Shown here: piece after piece, positions 1 through 11,700 of the stretch | Layout: each line of letters begins with the position of its first letter | Numbering within the stretch: position 1 is the stretch's first letter | NCBI GenBank assembly: GCA_017643645.1 | Contig: JAEPNB010000002.1 | Location: forward strand, 62,001 to 126,000 | Origin: Balneola sp. | GTDB lineage: Bacteria > Bacteroidota > Rhodothermia > Balneolales > Balneolaceae | Direction of reading: 5' to 3' | Length of the DNA stretch: 64,000 bases | Position numbers and translations under genes: made by a program | The notes under the pieces: generated by a model | Told to the model about the DNA's origin: nothing | Database searches by the model: none | The model's input: the letters and a program-made list of their open reading frames with translations, nothing else

Positions 1-1
1 T

Positions 2-805
2 GATGTTTCAGGAAATGGAACTGTGAGTGCAATGGATGCTTCTTATATTCTTCAATATGTTGTAGGATTAATTGAAGCTTTCCCGGCAGAGTTGAATTCA
101 AAATCCAGATCAGATATGAATTCTGTTGAGGGAACGGAAGATATGATCCTGAGCTTAGGTGCATCTGTACCGATAAATGAAACTGAATTCAGAGTTCCTG
201 TATATATTGATAATGTAAGCTCTCTGTTTTCATCAGAGATCGAGATCGATTTTGATCATAGCAATCTGGAGCTGATAAAATCTGAATTGTCTGATATAGT
301 TAATGATGCATCAGTATCAGAAAATCACAATGCAAATGGTCGGTATTCTCTGGCAATTGCATCAACAAAAGCTATTTCTGAAAGTGGCGAAGTTGTTTCT
401 TTAACATTCAGACTAAAAGATGAGAATTCTTCACCATCTCTTTCAATTTTACGTTTTCAGGCAAACGAAGTTGATCTGACCGCTACGGCAGTAAGTAATG
501 AAGATGTAGCACTTAATGTGCCGGATGAATTTAATTTATATCAAAATTATCCGAATCCATTCAATCCTTCTACAACTATTGGCTTTGATGTTCCCAATGG
601 AAAGACACAAATCAGACTCGAGATCTATAATATTTTGGGCCAAAGAGTAAAGACACTCGTAAATGATGTGTATTCAGCAGGCAGGTATAAAGTAACCTGG
701 GATGGAACAAATAATATAGGAGGCAGAGTAAGTACCGGGGTGTATATCTACAGAATACAAGCCGGCGATATTGTACAGTCAAAAAAACTAACCTTCATTA
801 AATAA
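2..805 (+). CDS. T9SS cargo with dockerin and cohesin-like modules, 5' end missing
   Basis: The reading frame is open from base 2, so the gene begins before the window; the GTG at 23 is internal. The first visible residues form a dockerin type I calcium loop (D-V-S-G-N-G-T-V-S-A-M-D, ligand positions 1, 3, 5, 7, 9 and 12) followed by the ILQY helix. A cohesin-like beta-sandwich of about 125 residues follows, then a T9SS type A sorting domain ([22 protein letters not shown], end VQSKKLTFIK). The order dockerin, cohesin-like, sorting domain is the same as at the C-terminus of the protein at 21127-25068, so the two are probably paralogs. Expected location is the cell surface or outside, after Sec and T9SS export. 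No catalytic domain is visible, but most of the protein may lie upstream. The next gene starts 50 bases downstream and is probably co-transcribed. Confidence 0.85.
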   Translation, partial: DVSGNGTVSAMDASYILQYVVGLIEAFPAELNSKSRSDMNSVEGTEDMILSLGASVPINETEFRVPVYIDNVSSLFSSEIEIDFDHSNLELIKSELSDIVNDASVSENHNANGRYSLAIASTKAISESGEVVSLTFRLKDENSSPSLSILRFQANEVDLTATAVSNEDVALNVPDEFNLYQNYPNPFNPSTTIGFDVPNGKTQIRLEIYNILGQRVKTLVNDVYSAGRYKVTWDGTNNIGGRVSTGVYIYRIQAGDIVQSKKLTFIK

Positions 806-807
806 TT

Positions 808-843
808 GATGATAAAGGGAATCAAATTCCACTTTAAATCATC
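808..843. other. Intergenic stem-loop
   Basis: This inverted repeat fills most of the gap between two T9SS cargo genes. The left arm gatgataaagggaat pairs with attcc-a-cttt-aa-atcatc on the right, giving about 15 pairs with two small bulges and a 3-base loop. There is no T-run, so it is not a standard terminator. The Shine-Dalgarno GAGGT of the next gene begins right after it, so it could act as a processing or translation-control element. That role is inference. Confidence 0.45.
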
Positions 844-855
844 GAGGTATAAGTT

Positions 856-3800
856 ATGAGACTAAGTAAACTAAAGGTTATAGCAGTAATTGCGATATCG
901 GCTATCGTGTCGGTATCGGCAAGTGCTCAGGTTGGGTTAACATTTGAAAGAATAACTTCCGATGCAGGTTATACAGAAGGAGATACGGTTAACATTTCGG
1001 TGTTTGCTGATTCAAGCTTAACAGGTAAAGGAGCTTTAGCACTCACGATGAGGCTAACATATGATGATTACTATTTGAGGCCGCTTGCCGTTAAAACTGA
1101 CAGTACAATTTTAAAGGATGCGGGTTGGTCCGTTACTCCAAATTTATCAGAATCAGAAGTGGTTTCGGTTGCTGCAGCCGGAACAAGTGAATTAACAGGT
1201 TCAGGCCGTTTATTCTCTATAGATTTTGAACTTGTTCGAAGGGGAACAGGCAATATCTTTTTTGATAAACCGAATACATTCTTTAATGAAAGTGTAGACG
1301 ATATTCCAATCATCTATAACAATGATTATGGGCAGGTATATATAGCGCAGAAACCTACGATAAATGTAAGTTTGGCAAGTTCAGGCGAAATTGTACTTGG
1401 AGATTCAGTACAGGCTTATGTATCGGGACAAGAAGATCCCACAACCTGGTCTGTAACCGATACTTCTTTAGCGTTCGTAAAACCAAATGGTATCGTTCAA
1501 TCGAAAGCGTTTGGAACAGTTGGTATTATTGCAGAAGACAACAGGGGAATAAGGGATACTTCTGATCTTAAAATTCTGGGCTTCAGATTAACAGGAGAGG
1601 ATACCACAAATTTTCAGGGACAGGAAGTTACCGTACATATAAACGCTTCTGATCTGACGACGTTGAATGCTCAGTCGGGTTCGTTTTTTCTGAACACAAA
1701 CGTAAGCGACAATTTTGAAGTCCTTGGAATAGATGCAGGGGAATTATTAGATGGATCAGCTAATGTATCATACAATGTTGAATCAAACGGGATATCTGTA
1801 GCATTTGCTCAGACAACGGATATAATTGGTTCCGGAAGACTATTGAGTATACGTTTGAAGTATTCTGATTCTAAGACGTTCAGTAATTACTCATATTTTA
1901 ATGATGTACTGATAAACGAGGACCTGAAAGGAGGAATGGAACCATTTACAATCCGGTCAAATGCGTTACCTTCATTATCGATAACAAATACAGGCTCAGA
2001 AGGTGATTTAGTCGGAGATACTCTTCAGTTTTCAGTGTCTAACAATACAGGTCCTGTAAGCTGGAGTGTCTCAAATAGTAGTCTGGCAGAGATAGACAGT
2101 AGCGGAAAAGTGACTACCAAAAAAGGAGGTGCATTTTTTATCTCTGCGGAAGATTCGATTGGTGCTACTGCAAGTACTAATAACTTCACTTTTTATGATG
2201 TCTTGGTTGAACTTCCGGATACATCAATGCTTGTTACAGATACTTTATACTATCCGGTTAGAATTTCTAATGTCGAAAGATCAGCTTCATCCATTCTTTC
2301 AACCGATATAACCTTTAGCTATACAAATACACAGTTAAATTATCTTGGTTTTGCACAGGATGCATCACTTACTAATGGATGGAGTTTTGCTGAAAACCGG
2401 ATTACTTCTTCGCAAGTTAAATTAGTTGGAGGAGGAGCTAATCCTATAGAAACAAATGGTGATATTGGCTACCTGATGTTTAAGGCAGATACCACTGTTG
2501 ACTCGGACTTATATTCATATCTAAGCTTAAATGAAGCTTTCCTGAATGAAGGATCACCAAACCTGAAAAAAGAAAACGGAAGAGTTTTTATCTCCACCAA
2601 GCCTTTAACCCCGGAATTAGTGTCTCCGGTAAATGGTGAGCAAAATACTTCATTAAATCCGACTTTAGATTGGAAGAATGCAGTAGGAGCAGATTCCTAT
2701 GACGTTCAGATCTCTGATAATGGGAGTTTCTCTTCGTCGCTCTTAGATACAGCCGGAGTTCTGTCTGATAATTTGAGTGTAATGGGGCTGTCAGGGAGTA
2801 CCACGCATTACTGGAGAGTTCGGTCTGTAAATTCAAGCGGAACCAGCAACTGGACTTCTGCATGGTCGTTCAGAACACAAGATCCAATTCCTGAATCACC
2901 GGTACTGACCAGCCCATCTCATAATGCTACAGATCAGCCGCTGACAACAATTGTACGATGGAATAGTGTAACTTATGCCACCAATTATCGAGTTGAATTA
3001 TCAAGCGATTCACTTTTTTCAACCACATTGTTAGATAGTACCACAAGTAATTCTCAAACATCCATGTTGTTGCCTGATCTGGATTACGATATCAAATACT
3101 TTTGGCGCGTTTATGCATCTAATGCAACAGGGGAGAGCGCAGCCAGTTCTTCCAGGGGTTTTACTACTGAAGATGGATTACCGGATGTACCACAGTTAAC
3201 ATCTCCGTTAAACAATGCAACAGATCTTGATACGCTGGTGAGTTTCCAATGGAATGCTTCTAATGATGCTGAAGCTTATGAAATTCAGGTGGCAACAGAT
3301 TCGGAATTCAACATCATCTTTTTTGAAGATAGTCTTAGCGCTACCACGGTCGAAAATATTAAATTTGAATTTTCAAGCACGTACTACTGGAGAGTCAGAG
3401 CTGTAAATTCAGTTGGAGAAAGTGCCTGGACTTCGGGAAGAACCTTTACTGTAAGAGAACAGGAACCGGAAATCCCCCAACTTCTATTACCTGCTGATGA
3501 TAAGGTTGATGTTGATACCTTAACAACATTTGTCTGGAACAACGCTGACAGAGCGAGCTCATATACACTTGAAATATCAACAGACAGTCTGTTTGGTAGT
3601 TTTTTCTTGGAAGAGATTACAACAGATACTTTAAAAAATGTAGGTGGGATGGAATTTCAGGAAGAATATTTCTGGAGGGTGAAATCTTCAAATTCTGCAA
3701 GTGAAAGTGAATACTCAACAGTAAGCTCATTTACTGTAAAAGCAGAAGATGCGTCTGTACCTGAGTTACTTAGTCCGGCTAATAATGGAGAAGACATTGC

Positions 3801-5772
3801 TCTTTCTCCTGAATTTGTATGGAGCACAGCACAAGGTGCGATTAAATATGAGTTCCAACTTTCAATCGTACTGGATTTCTCTTCATTAACAGAGAATCAG
3901 ACTCTTACCGACACTACACTCAGTCTTAGCTTCGATCTTGATTATGAAACGCAATATTACTGGCGAATTCGTGGAATTGGAGTAAGTGATACCTCTGATT
4001 GGTCGCCGGTATTTAATTTTAAAACCATAGTTGATAAGCCACAAGCTCCGGTTTTGGTTTCACCTGAAGATGGATCTGTGGATTTAGATATCACTTCTAT
4101 ATTCAAATGGACTTCAGTCAAAAACGCTGAATCTTATACACTTCAATTATCAGAAACAAGTGATTTTACAACTATGTTTTTTGAATCAACGCTTACTGAC
4201 ACCATGGAAACAGCAGGTGAGTTTGATTATCAATCTGTTTATTACTGGAGAGTAAAAGCGTCAAATTCCACCGGTGACAGCGAGTATTCAACTACATTTT
4301 CATTTACTGTAAAAGCGGAAGATGCGTCTGTACCTGAACCTCTGTCTCCTGAAAATAACAGTGAAAATGTGAGCGTGTCTCCGGAATTTATCTGGAGCAA
4401 TGCACAGGGAGCCGTTAAATACGAGTTTCAGCTTTCGGATGATGTACAATTCAATACAACTTTGGTATCTGATGTTAATACAGACACGACAACCGGAATC
4501 AGCTTTGACTTAAATTTTGAGTCTACCTACTTCTGGCGAGTTCGTGGAATTGGAGCTGCTTCGGATTCTTCTGATTGGTCTCCTGTTATCACTTTCACAA
4601 CTATTCCTGATATTCCGAATGCTCCGGTTCTGATTAGTCCGATTGATGGTGCAAATGACTTGGAATTGCAGGAAGAATTTACCTGGAGTATTGTTGAATC
4701 AGCAGAAGAGTATAACATACAAATCTCAGAGAATAATACATTCAGTACGGTGCTTATTGACTCTGCTTTATCCGACACAGCAATAATTATAGAAAGTTTC
4801 GAATACGAAAATACCTACTACTGGAGAGTAAGTGCGAGTAATACAGCCGGAGAAAGTGAATACTCCGCAATCCACTCTTTTACAATAAAAGAAGCTCCTG
4901 AAAGTGCTCCGTTCGTTTTAAGTGCTTTAGGGCAAATCTCATTGGAAGAGGATTTTGAGAAATATTTTGTCAAAAGTCTGGATTCAGTATTTACGGATAA
5001 TGAGTCTTCTGACTTAGCTTATGAGATCGTTTTTAACTCAGAGAATATAAATACGAGTTTAAATGCAGATTCACTTTTCGTTTCTTCGGTACAAGATTCT
5101 AACGGGGTTAACCAGGTAGTTGTAAAAGCAACCGATCCGGGTGGATTGTTTGTATACGACACACTTACTTTGGATGTAATCTCAGTAAATGATATTCCTT
5201 ATTATGAAAATCTTGTAGATACCGTTTCATTTACAGATAAATCTCCGGGAGAATTTAACTTCGCCGGCAAAGTTCAAGACGTTGAAACTCCTTTTGAAGA
5301 ACTTACCTTTTCCGCATCTGTTGCGCCTGATCAAATTACGTTTACTTTAGATGCAGAAAACGGAGTAATAGAACTTACATCGGATAGTTTTATCGGAGAA
5401 GGCTTATTAACCTTTACTACCCGGGATGCTGATGGGGATTCTGTATCTGTTGATATCATTCTTGTTGTAAGCATGTCAACTTCAAATGAGGGTGATGAAC
5501 AAATACCATCTCAGTTTTCGCTTTCCCAGAATTATCCGAATCCATTTAATCCATCCTCAACCATCAGGTTTGGAATTCCGGAAGCGGCTGTTGTAAAGCT
5601 GGAAGTGTATAACCTGTTGGGGCAAAGAGTTAAATCCCTGGTTAATACCCGGAAATCGGCAGGGTTCCATATGGTTACTTTTGATGCATCTAATCTGTCT
5701 TCGGGAATGTACATTTACAGAATTCAGGCAGGAGATTTTGTGCAAATTAAAAGAATGACTTTGATCAAATAA
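856..5772 (+). CDS. Giant T9SS surface protein: three cohesin-like domains, eight FN3-like repeats
   Basis: The 1638-aa protein starts at ATG 856 with GAGGT 7 bases upstream. Its signal peptide ends in SASA before Gln. Residues about 26-165, 240-365 and 447-580 are cohesin-like beta-sandwiches, separated by Ig-like (Big_2-type) segments such as PTTWSVTDTSLAFV. Residues about 581-1345 hold eight FN3-like repeats, each opening with P-x-L-x-SP and containing a (Y/F)YWRV core. Repeats 4-5 and 6-7 are a duplicated pair. A cadherin-like stretch (about 1350-1540) precedes the T9SS type A sorting domain (about 1553-1638). No enzyme motif is present. The build suggests an elongated adhesin or scaffold that binds other surface proteins; binding to dockerins is inference. 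It lies in the T9SS cargo cluster, downstream of a dockerin protein. Confidence 0.85.
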   Translation: MRLSKLKVIAVIAISAIVSVSASAQVGLTFERITSDAGYTEGDTVNISVFADSSLTGKGALALTMRLTYDDYYLRPLAVKTDSTILKDAGWSVTPNLSESEVVSVAAAGTSELTGSGRLFSIDFELVRRGTGNIFFDKPNTFFNESVDDIPIIYNNDYGQVYIAQKPTINVSLASSGEIVLGDSVQAYVSGQEDPTTWSVTDTSLAFVKPNGIVQSKAFGTVGIIAEDNRGIRDTSDLKILGFRLTGEDTTNFQGQEVTVHINASDLTTLNAQSGSFFLNTNVSDNFEVLGIDAGELLDGSANVSYNVESNGISVAFAQTTDIIGSGRLLSIRLKYSDSKTFSNYSYFNDVLINEDLKGGMEPFTIRSNALPSLSITNTGSEGDLVGDTLQFSVSNNTGPVSWSVSNSSLAEIDSSGKVTTKKGGAFFISAEDSIGATASTNNFTFYDVLVELPDTSMLVTDTLYYPVRISNVERSASSILSTDITFSYTNTQLNYLGFAQDASLTNGWSFAENRITSSQVKLVGGGANPIETNGDIGYLMFKADTTVDSDLYSYLSLNEAFLNEGSPNLKKENGRVFISTKPLTPELVSPVNGEQNTSLNPTLDWKNAVGADSYDVQISDNGSFSSSLLDTAGVLSDNLSVMGLSGSTTHYWRVRSVNSSGTSNWTSAWSFRTQDPIPESPVLTSPSHNATDQPLTTIVRWNSVTYATNYRVELSSDSLFSTTLLDSTTSNSQTSMLLPDLDYDIKYFWRVYASNATGESAASSSRGFTTEDGLPDVPQLTSPLNNATDLDTLVSFQWNASNDAEAYEIQVATDSEFNIIFFEDSLSATTVENIKFEFSSTYYWRVRAVNSVGESAWTSGRTFTVREQEPEIPQLLLPADDKVDVDTLTTFVWNNADRASSYTLEISTDSLFGSFFLEEITTDTLKNVGGMEFQEEYFWRVKSSNSASESEYSTVSSFTVKAEDASVPELLSPANNGEDIALSPEFVWSTAQGAIKYEFQLSIVLDFSSLTENQTLTDTTLSLSFDLDYETQYYWRIRGIGVSDTSDWSPVFNFKTIVDKPQAPVLVSPEDGSVDLDITSIFKWTSVKNAESYTLQLSETSDFTTMFFESTLTDTMETAGEFDYQSVYYWRVKASNSTGDSEYSTTFSFTVKAEDASVPEPLSPENNSENVSVSPEFIWSNAQGAVKYEFQLSDDVQFNTTLVSDVNTDTTTGISFDLNFESTYFWRVRGIGAASDSSDWSPVITFTTIPDIPNAPVLISPIDGANDLELQEEFTWSIVESAEEYNIQISENNTFSTVLIDSALSDTAIIIESFEYENTYYWRVSASNTAGESEYSAIHSFTIKEAPESAPFVLSALGQISLEEDFEKYFVKSLDSVFTDNESSDLAYEIVFNSENINTSLNADSLFVSSVQDSNGVNQVVVKATDPGGLFVYDTLTLDVISVNDIPYYENLVDTVSFTDKSPGEFNFAGKVQDVETPFEELTFSASVAPDQITFTLDAENGVIELTSDSFIGEGLLTFTTRDADGDSVSVDIILVVSMSTSNEGDEQIPSQFSLSQNYPNPFNPSSTIRFGIPEAAVVKLEVYNLLGQRVKSLVNTRKSAGFHMVTFDASNLSSGMYIYRIQAGDFVQIKRMTLIK

Positions 5773-5823
5773 TTAATAACAATCGGAATCAAAAAATTAA
5801 TCCCTAGTTAAAATAAATACTAA

Positions 5824-5843
5824 AACTACCCATTCGGGCAGTT
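5824..5843. other. Short hairpin in leader of VWA gene
   Basis: The inverted repeat aactaCCC-attc-GGGcagtt has two stem blocks (aact/agtt and ccc/ggg) around one mismatch and a 4-base loop. It lies 53-72 bases before the ATG at 5896. Similar CC(C)A...(T)GGG hairpins occur in other gaps of this cluster (12696, 13454, 21003, 26505). An operator or leader element is possible, but the function is unknown. Confidence 0.4.
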
Positions 5844-5895
5844 GCTATGAACGTACTATTTCATACTGTCTTGGAACCCAACCTCAAAGTACAAT

Positions 5896-8520
5896 ATGAA
5901 AACTCTACGAGCACTACCTCTTATATTAGCAGGTTGCCTTAGTCCACTCTTTATTTTTGCGCAATTTCCTAATCCATACGAAAGCTATCCACCGGAAATA
6001 ATGGAAGTGAGGTATCTGGAAAGAATAAATGATGAGGGACTGATACTTGTAACCTCAGAAAAGCACCGACGAGATGAGAATCTAGTATCTTACTATGATA
6101 ATCGTCTGTTTTTATTACGAGAAGAAGCTACAATAGATAATAAGTTAAAGTATACGGTCGTCGATTCTGTTTTTTTAAACACTAATACTTACCATGTAGA
6201 ACTTAAGTTTAGTTACTTACCTCCGTATGTATTTTTTGGTGATACAGCGATAGTTGTAAATGAGGATGGTTTTTCAGCGACTCAACCTGATAGAGCAGGA
6301 GAGTATCCTTGTTTTATTTACTGTGCCGGATATGATTATAGATTCAATGATGACAGTTATATTGACATGCAGAAAACATCAGATTCTACACTTATTGCGT
6401 TAAATATATTCAGTTTTGATTTTGATAAATATCTACGAGTTCTAGAATTTACTTTAAGGGGTGATAGTTTAATAAAAAGTGATTCAACATTGGCAATTCA
6501 AGAAACAGGCCCATATTCAGGGAACTCTCTTGGTTCTGCTGTCGATAACGGAAATTGGTATGTAACTATCCCAAATAGTCAAAATGGGACATCATTTCTT
6601 TTACGAATAAATATTGAAACACTTCAAACTAAGGTGTTTGATTCTTTGCCGTTAATGTCAGCTAATTCTGGATATAGAACATTTAATATATATAATGACA
6701 CACTCTATATTGCCACTAATTCCAAGAAAGATCTTACACTTTTTGATTTAACAGGAGATTTTGCTAAAAATACAGGAAATATTTTTCAATATGATATAAG
6801 AGGTACTCATCCAACGTATGGAACTATTTTAAACAGGGACAATGATAGTTTTTACCCCAATTTTTTCTCAGATTCATTAAGAATTATCGGTGGTCTTGAA
6901 ATTATTAAAGATCCATTAACGAAACAATGGATATGGACGGGAGCAGAGTATCATACCGTTAATTTTATTGGCTTAAAAGATAATTATATATATAGCGGTA
7001 CAGGGATTTCTGATAGAAATGACTATCGCCATAAATCATTCTCTGTACAACCAATTACATCATTTGTAAATGCTCCTTCATATGTAAATGGGCTTTTTTA
7101 TATAAGAGATATTTTAGGAAACTCAATTCATGTTCGTGAAAATGAAATTTCATTCAGAGCAAAAGATGATGGGCAATTGATATCTGAAAACGAATCATTT
7201 TTCACTTTTGAAACAGTTAAAAATGTTCCATCCGATTTAAAGATGGTAATGATGATTGATAACAGTTTTAGTGTTGGAGCGGAACTTCCAAAGTTAAAAG
7301 AAGCGGCGGTTTTACTACTTGAAGAATTGCCCGGAGAAATAGCGGTTTCCTTGCATTCTTTTTCTGATCAGACACAGATGCTTTCAGATTACACTTTTGA
7401 TCGTGGTAGCCTGATATCTGCCGTAAATAATATTTCATTAGGTAATATAACTACTGATTTACATGGTTCTATAATTACGGGACTTCAGACTTGGACAGAT
7501 TCTTACAATGATGACAAGTTGTCGATTGGAGCAATGCTGCTCATAACAGATGGAGAAGATACAAAAGGGTCGTATACAATAGAGCAGGTATTGAAGGAAC
7601 GTGGCAACAAGCAAATATTTTCAATCAAGGTTGGAGAAAGTTCTTCAAGCGTAAGCGAATTTGGAAACAGCGCTTCTTACACTTTTGGTAGCTTTGACTC
7701 ATTTTTAAATGGTGTTGAGGTAATAATTGACAGGCTAAGTGAAGATGCAAACAATATGATTTGGTTTAGTTATGCTTCTCCAAAAAGAGGTAACCAAATT
7801 CGTACGTTTGAACTTGAGTTTATAGGTCAATGGCAGAATAGTCCGAATACAAGAGATTATGGATTCTATGAAAACATTCTTCAACTGGATTATAATAGTG
7901 CTGACTTTTCTGATGTTATACCGGGTCTGTACATTAACAGGTCTGTTTATAATACAGAAGGGGTAAATGTTATAAATGCAATTCAAAAGGATACCGTAAG
8001 GATTAAAGCGAACACGATTTTTCCTATCTACGAACCGAAGTATACATTCGAATTAAAATTATCAGCTCAACAGGAAGTTAATCTGTTTGTTCTTGATGGA
8101 GATAGTAGTGTAGCATATATCTATTTGCCGGAAGGGGTTAGTGTAAGCTCTTCTGATACACTAATCATAAAGGATATTGGAAATAATTATGAAAGAAGAC
8201 TTTCTTTCCAGGGAAATATTCCAAATTCAATTGATTCTGATTTGATTGATAAATTGAATGAGTTCCAGCTTTTTCAAAACTACCCAAATCCATTTAACCC
8301 CACTTCTACTATTAAGTTTGCTCTTCCTGAAGCTGCAGTGGTAAAACTGGAGGTTTTTAATATACTAGGGCAAAGAGTCAAATCTCTTGTTAACGCTCAA
8401 AAATCAGCAGGGTTCCATACGGTTACTTTTGATGCTTCTGATCTGTCTTCAGGAATGTACATTTATAGAATTCAGGCTGGAGATTTTGTAAGCATTAAGA
8501 GGATGACCTTAATCAAATAA
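5896..8520 (+). CDS. T9SS-exported von Willebrand factor A domain protein
   Basis: The 874-aa protein has a signal peptide ending in FIFA before Gln. Residues about 25-440 are beta-rich and unrecognised. Residues about 445-625 form a VWA domain with an intact metal-ion-dependent adhesion site: D455-N-S457-F-S459, a later TTDLHGS threonine and ITDGED aspartate. The fold is used for metal-dependent protein binding, which fits adhesion or complex assembly at the cell surface. The C-terminal 85 residues are a T9SS type A sorting domain, and the last part is nearly the same at DNA level as that of the gene at 8711. The gene is preceded by a short hairpin and followed by a terminator of the repeated 3' block family. 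The ligand cannot be told from sequence. The Shine-Dalgarno is weak. Confidence 0.85.
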   Translation: MKTLRALPLILAGCLSPLFIFAQFPNPYESYPPEIMEVRYLERINDEGLILVTSEKHRRDENLVSYYDNRLFLLREEATIDNKLKYTVVDSVFLNTNTYHVELKFSYLPPYVFFGDTAIVVNEDGFSATQPDRAGEYPCFIYCAGYDYRFNDDSYIDMQKTSDSTLIALNIFSFDFDKYLRVLEFTLRGDSLIKSDSTLAIQETGPYSGNSLGSAVDNGNWYVTIPNSQNGTSFLLRINIETLQTKVFDSLPLMSANSGYRTFNIYNDTLYIATNSKKDLTLFDLTGDFAKNTGNIFQYDIRGTHPTYGTILNRDNDSFYPNFFSDSLRIIGGLEIIKDPLTKQWIWTGAEYHTVNFIGLKDNYIYSGTGISDRNDYRHKSFSVQPITSFVNAPSYVNGLFYIRDILGNSIHVRENEISFRAKDDGQLISENESFFTFETVKNVPSDLKMVMMIDNSFSVGAELPKLKEAAVLLLEELPGEIAVSLHSFSDQTQMLSDYTFDRGSLISAVNNISLGNITTDLHGSIITGLQTWTDSYNDDKLSIGAMLLITDGEDTKGSYTIEQVLKERGNKQIFSIKVGESSSSVSEFGNSASYTFGSFDSFLNGVEVIIDRLSEDANNMIWFSYASPKRGNQIRTFELEFIGQWQNSPNTRDYGFYENILQLDYNSADFSDVIPGLYINRSVYNTEGVNVINAIQKDTVRIKANTIFPIYEPKYTFELKLSAQQEVNLFVLDGDSSVAYIYLPEGVSVSSSDTLIIKDIGNNYERRLSFQGNIPNSIDSDLIDKLNEFQLFQNYPNPFNPTSTIKFALPEAAVVKLEVFNILGQRVKSLVNAQKSAGFHTVTFDASDLSSGMYIYRIQAGDFVSIKRMTLIK

Positions 8521-8541
8521 CAGATTATTTTTACCAGTCAG

Positions 8542-8597
8542 ACACACGTTAAGTTGATTCAAAGACCCTGCTTTGAAAAACAGGGTCTTTTATTTTT
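8542..8597 (+). terminator. Terminator within a repeated 3' block, copy 1
   Basis: A shared block (cacacgttaagtt) leads into an 8-bp stem agaccctg (8563-8570) and cagggtct (8581-8588) with a 10-base loop and a T-rich tail. The same arrangement follows the stop codons at 12691 and 26495. It is a rho-independent terminator by structure. Confidence 0.8.
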
Positions 8598-8710
8598 CCA
8601 CAAATACAGCAAGGCTTATCTATCTAAGAAAAACGACATAGTCATGTAGTGAAAAGAGAGTATCTAAGAGTTTTATTAATAGCAATAATCATTAATAAAA
8701 TCGGGATACA

Positions 8711-11700
8711 ATGAGAAAAGTAAATACATACTTAATTCTAATGCTTTGCTTTAGCTTTGCTGTAGTAGATCAAAGTAAAGCCCAAACAATAACAGAAGAG
8801 AAAGCAAGGATTTTTCAAAACGAAGTAGAACAAATAAAAAAGAAAATCCCAAACTTTGATCTTTCTGACTTACAAAAAAGTAATTATAAAGGGTTTTTTG
8901 ACTTGATAGATCCGGCACAGGAATGGAGAAGTGTTGAAAATCCAACACCTGAATTAAACTATCCGATTTTCGATCAGCCTCTTCCCGCGGGTGACATCAA
9001 TGGAGATGGCAACCAGGACTATATGATCGTAGCTCAGCGAGTTAGAGATGAAAGGACATCAGATCTGAGTGACTATACAGATAAAACGGCGATTTTTTTC
9101 GGACCTAATTTTGGTACTGAACCGGATTTACTGGCGTATGATCAATTATTTGCCGTAGGTGATTTAAATGGGGATGGAAATGATGATTTAGTAAGACCTA
9201 CAGAATCTTATGGACAGCTTGAAATTCTGGAAGGAAATGACACCGGATACAGTCCTACAGGAAAAATAATATTTACAGGATATAGTCTGTCTACGGTAGA
9301 AGGGTTTATGGATGTGAATGGAGATGGGTTTCAGGACTTTATCATTTACGAAAATTTTTCTGTTAACTCTAATGTTGAAATAGTTTTTGGAGCTGCTTCA
9401 GTTTCTGATATTTCAAATCAAAATTATTCTACACAATTTGTATCCAATGTACCGGTAAATTTCTCATCCGGTGATTTAGATGGTGATGGTGACGATGAAT
9501 TAATTCTTGCCATCGGGCAATCAGGTATAGGTGAAATCAGATCATATGATATTAATGAATTCTCAGAATTGATTGAGATACAAAGGTTCGATTATAATGG
9601 CATAGAAAGCAGAGCTAATGGCTTAACATTTCAAGTATTCGATATAAATGGTGATGGTTCATTGGAGCTCTTTTTTGAGTCGGCAAATAACTGGATCTTT
9701 GTTCAAGACACAGCAAATGCTAACCAATTTGACCCAACCCCGATTTTATTCCATGATAACGACGGGATTCCGATTGGAGATGTTAATGGTGATGGGCGTC
9801 AGGATTTTTGGTTAGGCGATCAGCAGAATGATGATGCACCTTATATAGCATTTGGTCCGGCGAATCTTGCTGATGGTTTGTCTCTGGATTTTGCAGTAAT
9901 TGATAATGCCGGAAATAATAGCTGGAGATGGGGGTACTTTCCGGTTCCGTATCAAGGTACGTACGGAGATTTGAATGGGGATGGAATTGACGATATAGTA
10001 GTAGAGCATTTTGAAGGAACTTCAGGTGAACCTGATTATAAAATCGGGCGGAGATTCATAACCGGTAATACAACCAATAACTTTAGCAGTCAATTCGCTT
10101 TATATAATGGAAACGATTTCTTCAATACCGGGAATATCCTGGAGCACACAAATATAGGTGATGTTAATGGAGATGGGATTGACGACCTGAGTTTTACAGA
10201 TTTTGGACAAACTGAAGTTGAAATCAGATTTGGCGGAAACAGCATTTCAAATAATCCTGATTTAATAATCAAACCAGACAGCATATTTAGTCTTTTAACA
10301 ACCATTGGTGGTGACTTTAACGGAGATGGATTCTCAGATGTACTGGTATCCTCAAATTCAGGTCAGTTTATGGAAGTTTATTATGGAAGTACAACTTTTG
10401 ATACTGAAGTAGATCTGATTATAGATCCGGATGCATATGTTGATACTTCATATGCCTCAAACGGTAATTACCTTCCCAGAAATATTGGTGATATCAATAA
10501 TGATGGAGTGGATGACTTTGTAGCACATGCTCTTTTTGCAAATAAAGACTTTGATTATTTAAATCGATCTTATGTATTTCTTGGTGGAACTGATTTGGAT
10601 GGCATTCCGGAATACGAAATAGATTTTGCTGATTTATTAGGTACTACTCAGCCATTAAGTCTCGGATGGGCATCCGGAGCAGCAGGTGATCTCAATGGAG
10701 ATGGATTTAATGACTTTTATATATCTCAGACAAGGACATTTGAGGGTGTGTCAGGAAGAGTATTTATTTTTTATGGAGGTGAAGAACTTTCTTTTGATCA
10801 GATAGACCATACACTATCAGGCAGTTCAAATGGAGACTTGTTCAGTTTTGGGATTAATGTTACTTCTGATGGTGATTTCAATGGAGATGGGTTTTCTGAT
10901 ATTGCCGTAATGTCTTCTTTTTCGATAGGGCGTGCGCCAATAACAGTCTATTTCGGAGCCGAAGATTTTGACGGAAACTTTAATAATCCGCTGTACATAA
11001 ATGAGAATTTATACCGAGCAGGTTTCTCATCAAGTGATGTAGTGTCGGGGCTGGGTGAAATCAGATTTGTACCTGATTTAAACGGAGATAAAGCAGATGA
11101 AATACTTATAAGTACACAATTTGGTAATCTCACGAATGCTATGATCCAATACGGAGGGAGCGAGGTCCCTTCAGAAAATTTCCGACAGTATTTTGGAGCG
11201 CCGAATACATCTCTGGGATTAGGCGGTCCTCAATATGCAGATCATACTGCTATTGGTGATTTTAACAATGATGGTAGAACTGATTTTGTGATAGGGCAAA
11301 GAAATGATAATAACGATGCATACAGGTCATCTAGGTCGTACAGATATGAGCTCGAAGACGCACTTAAAATTGTATCGGTAAATGATGTGCCTGATGATCA
11401 GGGAGGAAGAGCCAGAATAACTGTTGAAGGCCGCTTCTTTGGATATGAATTGGTTGATGAAATAGGGTCACTTAGCTGGAATGTCTGGAGAAAAGATGGA
11501 GAAAGCTGGGTAAACTTGGCAAATGTCCCATTCAGACCGGAGGAAGCTAACTATGTTGATGTTACTCTTCCCACAACAAAGAAAACGGGAGATGATTCAT
11601 CTGATGATGAATATGAATTACAGGCGACGATCACTGATATATTTGGTATTCAAATAGCTGCTTCAGGTTCAGAAGTCGGTTTTGCTTTAGATAATCTTGT

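Noticed and set aside
3469-4890. Repeats at 2.6-4.9 kb considered as a CRISPR or satellite array
   Set aside because: They are in-frame FN3-like protein repeats with a period of about 285 bases and no spacer structure.
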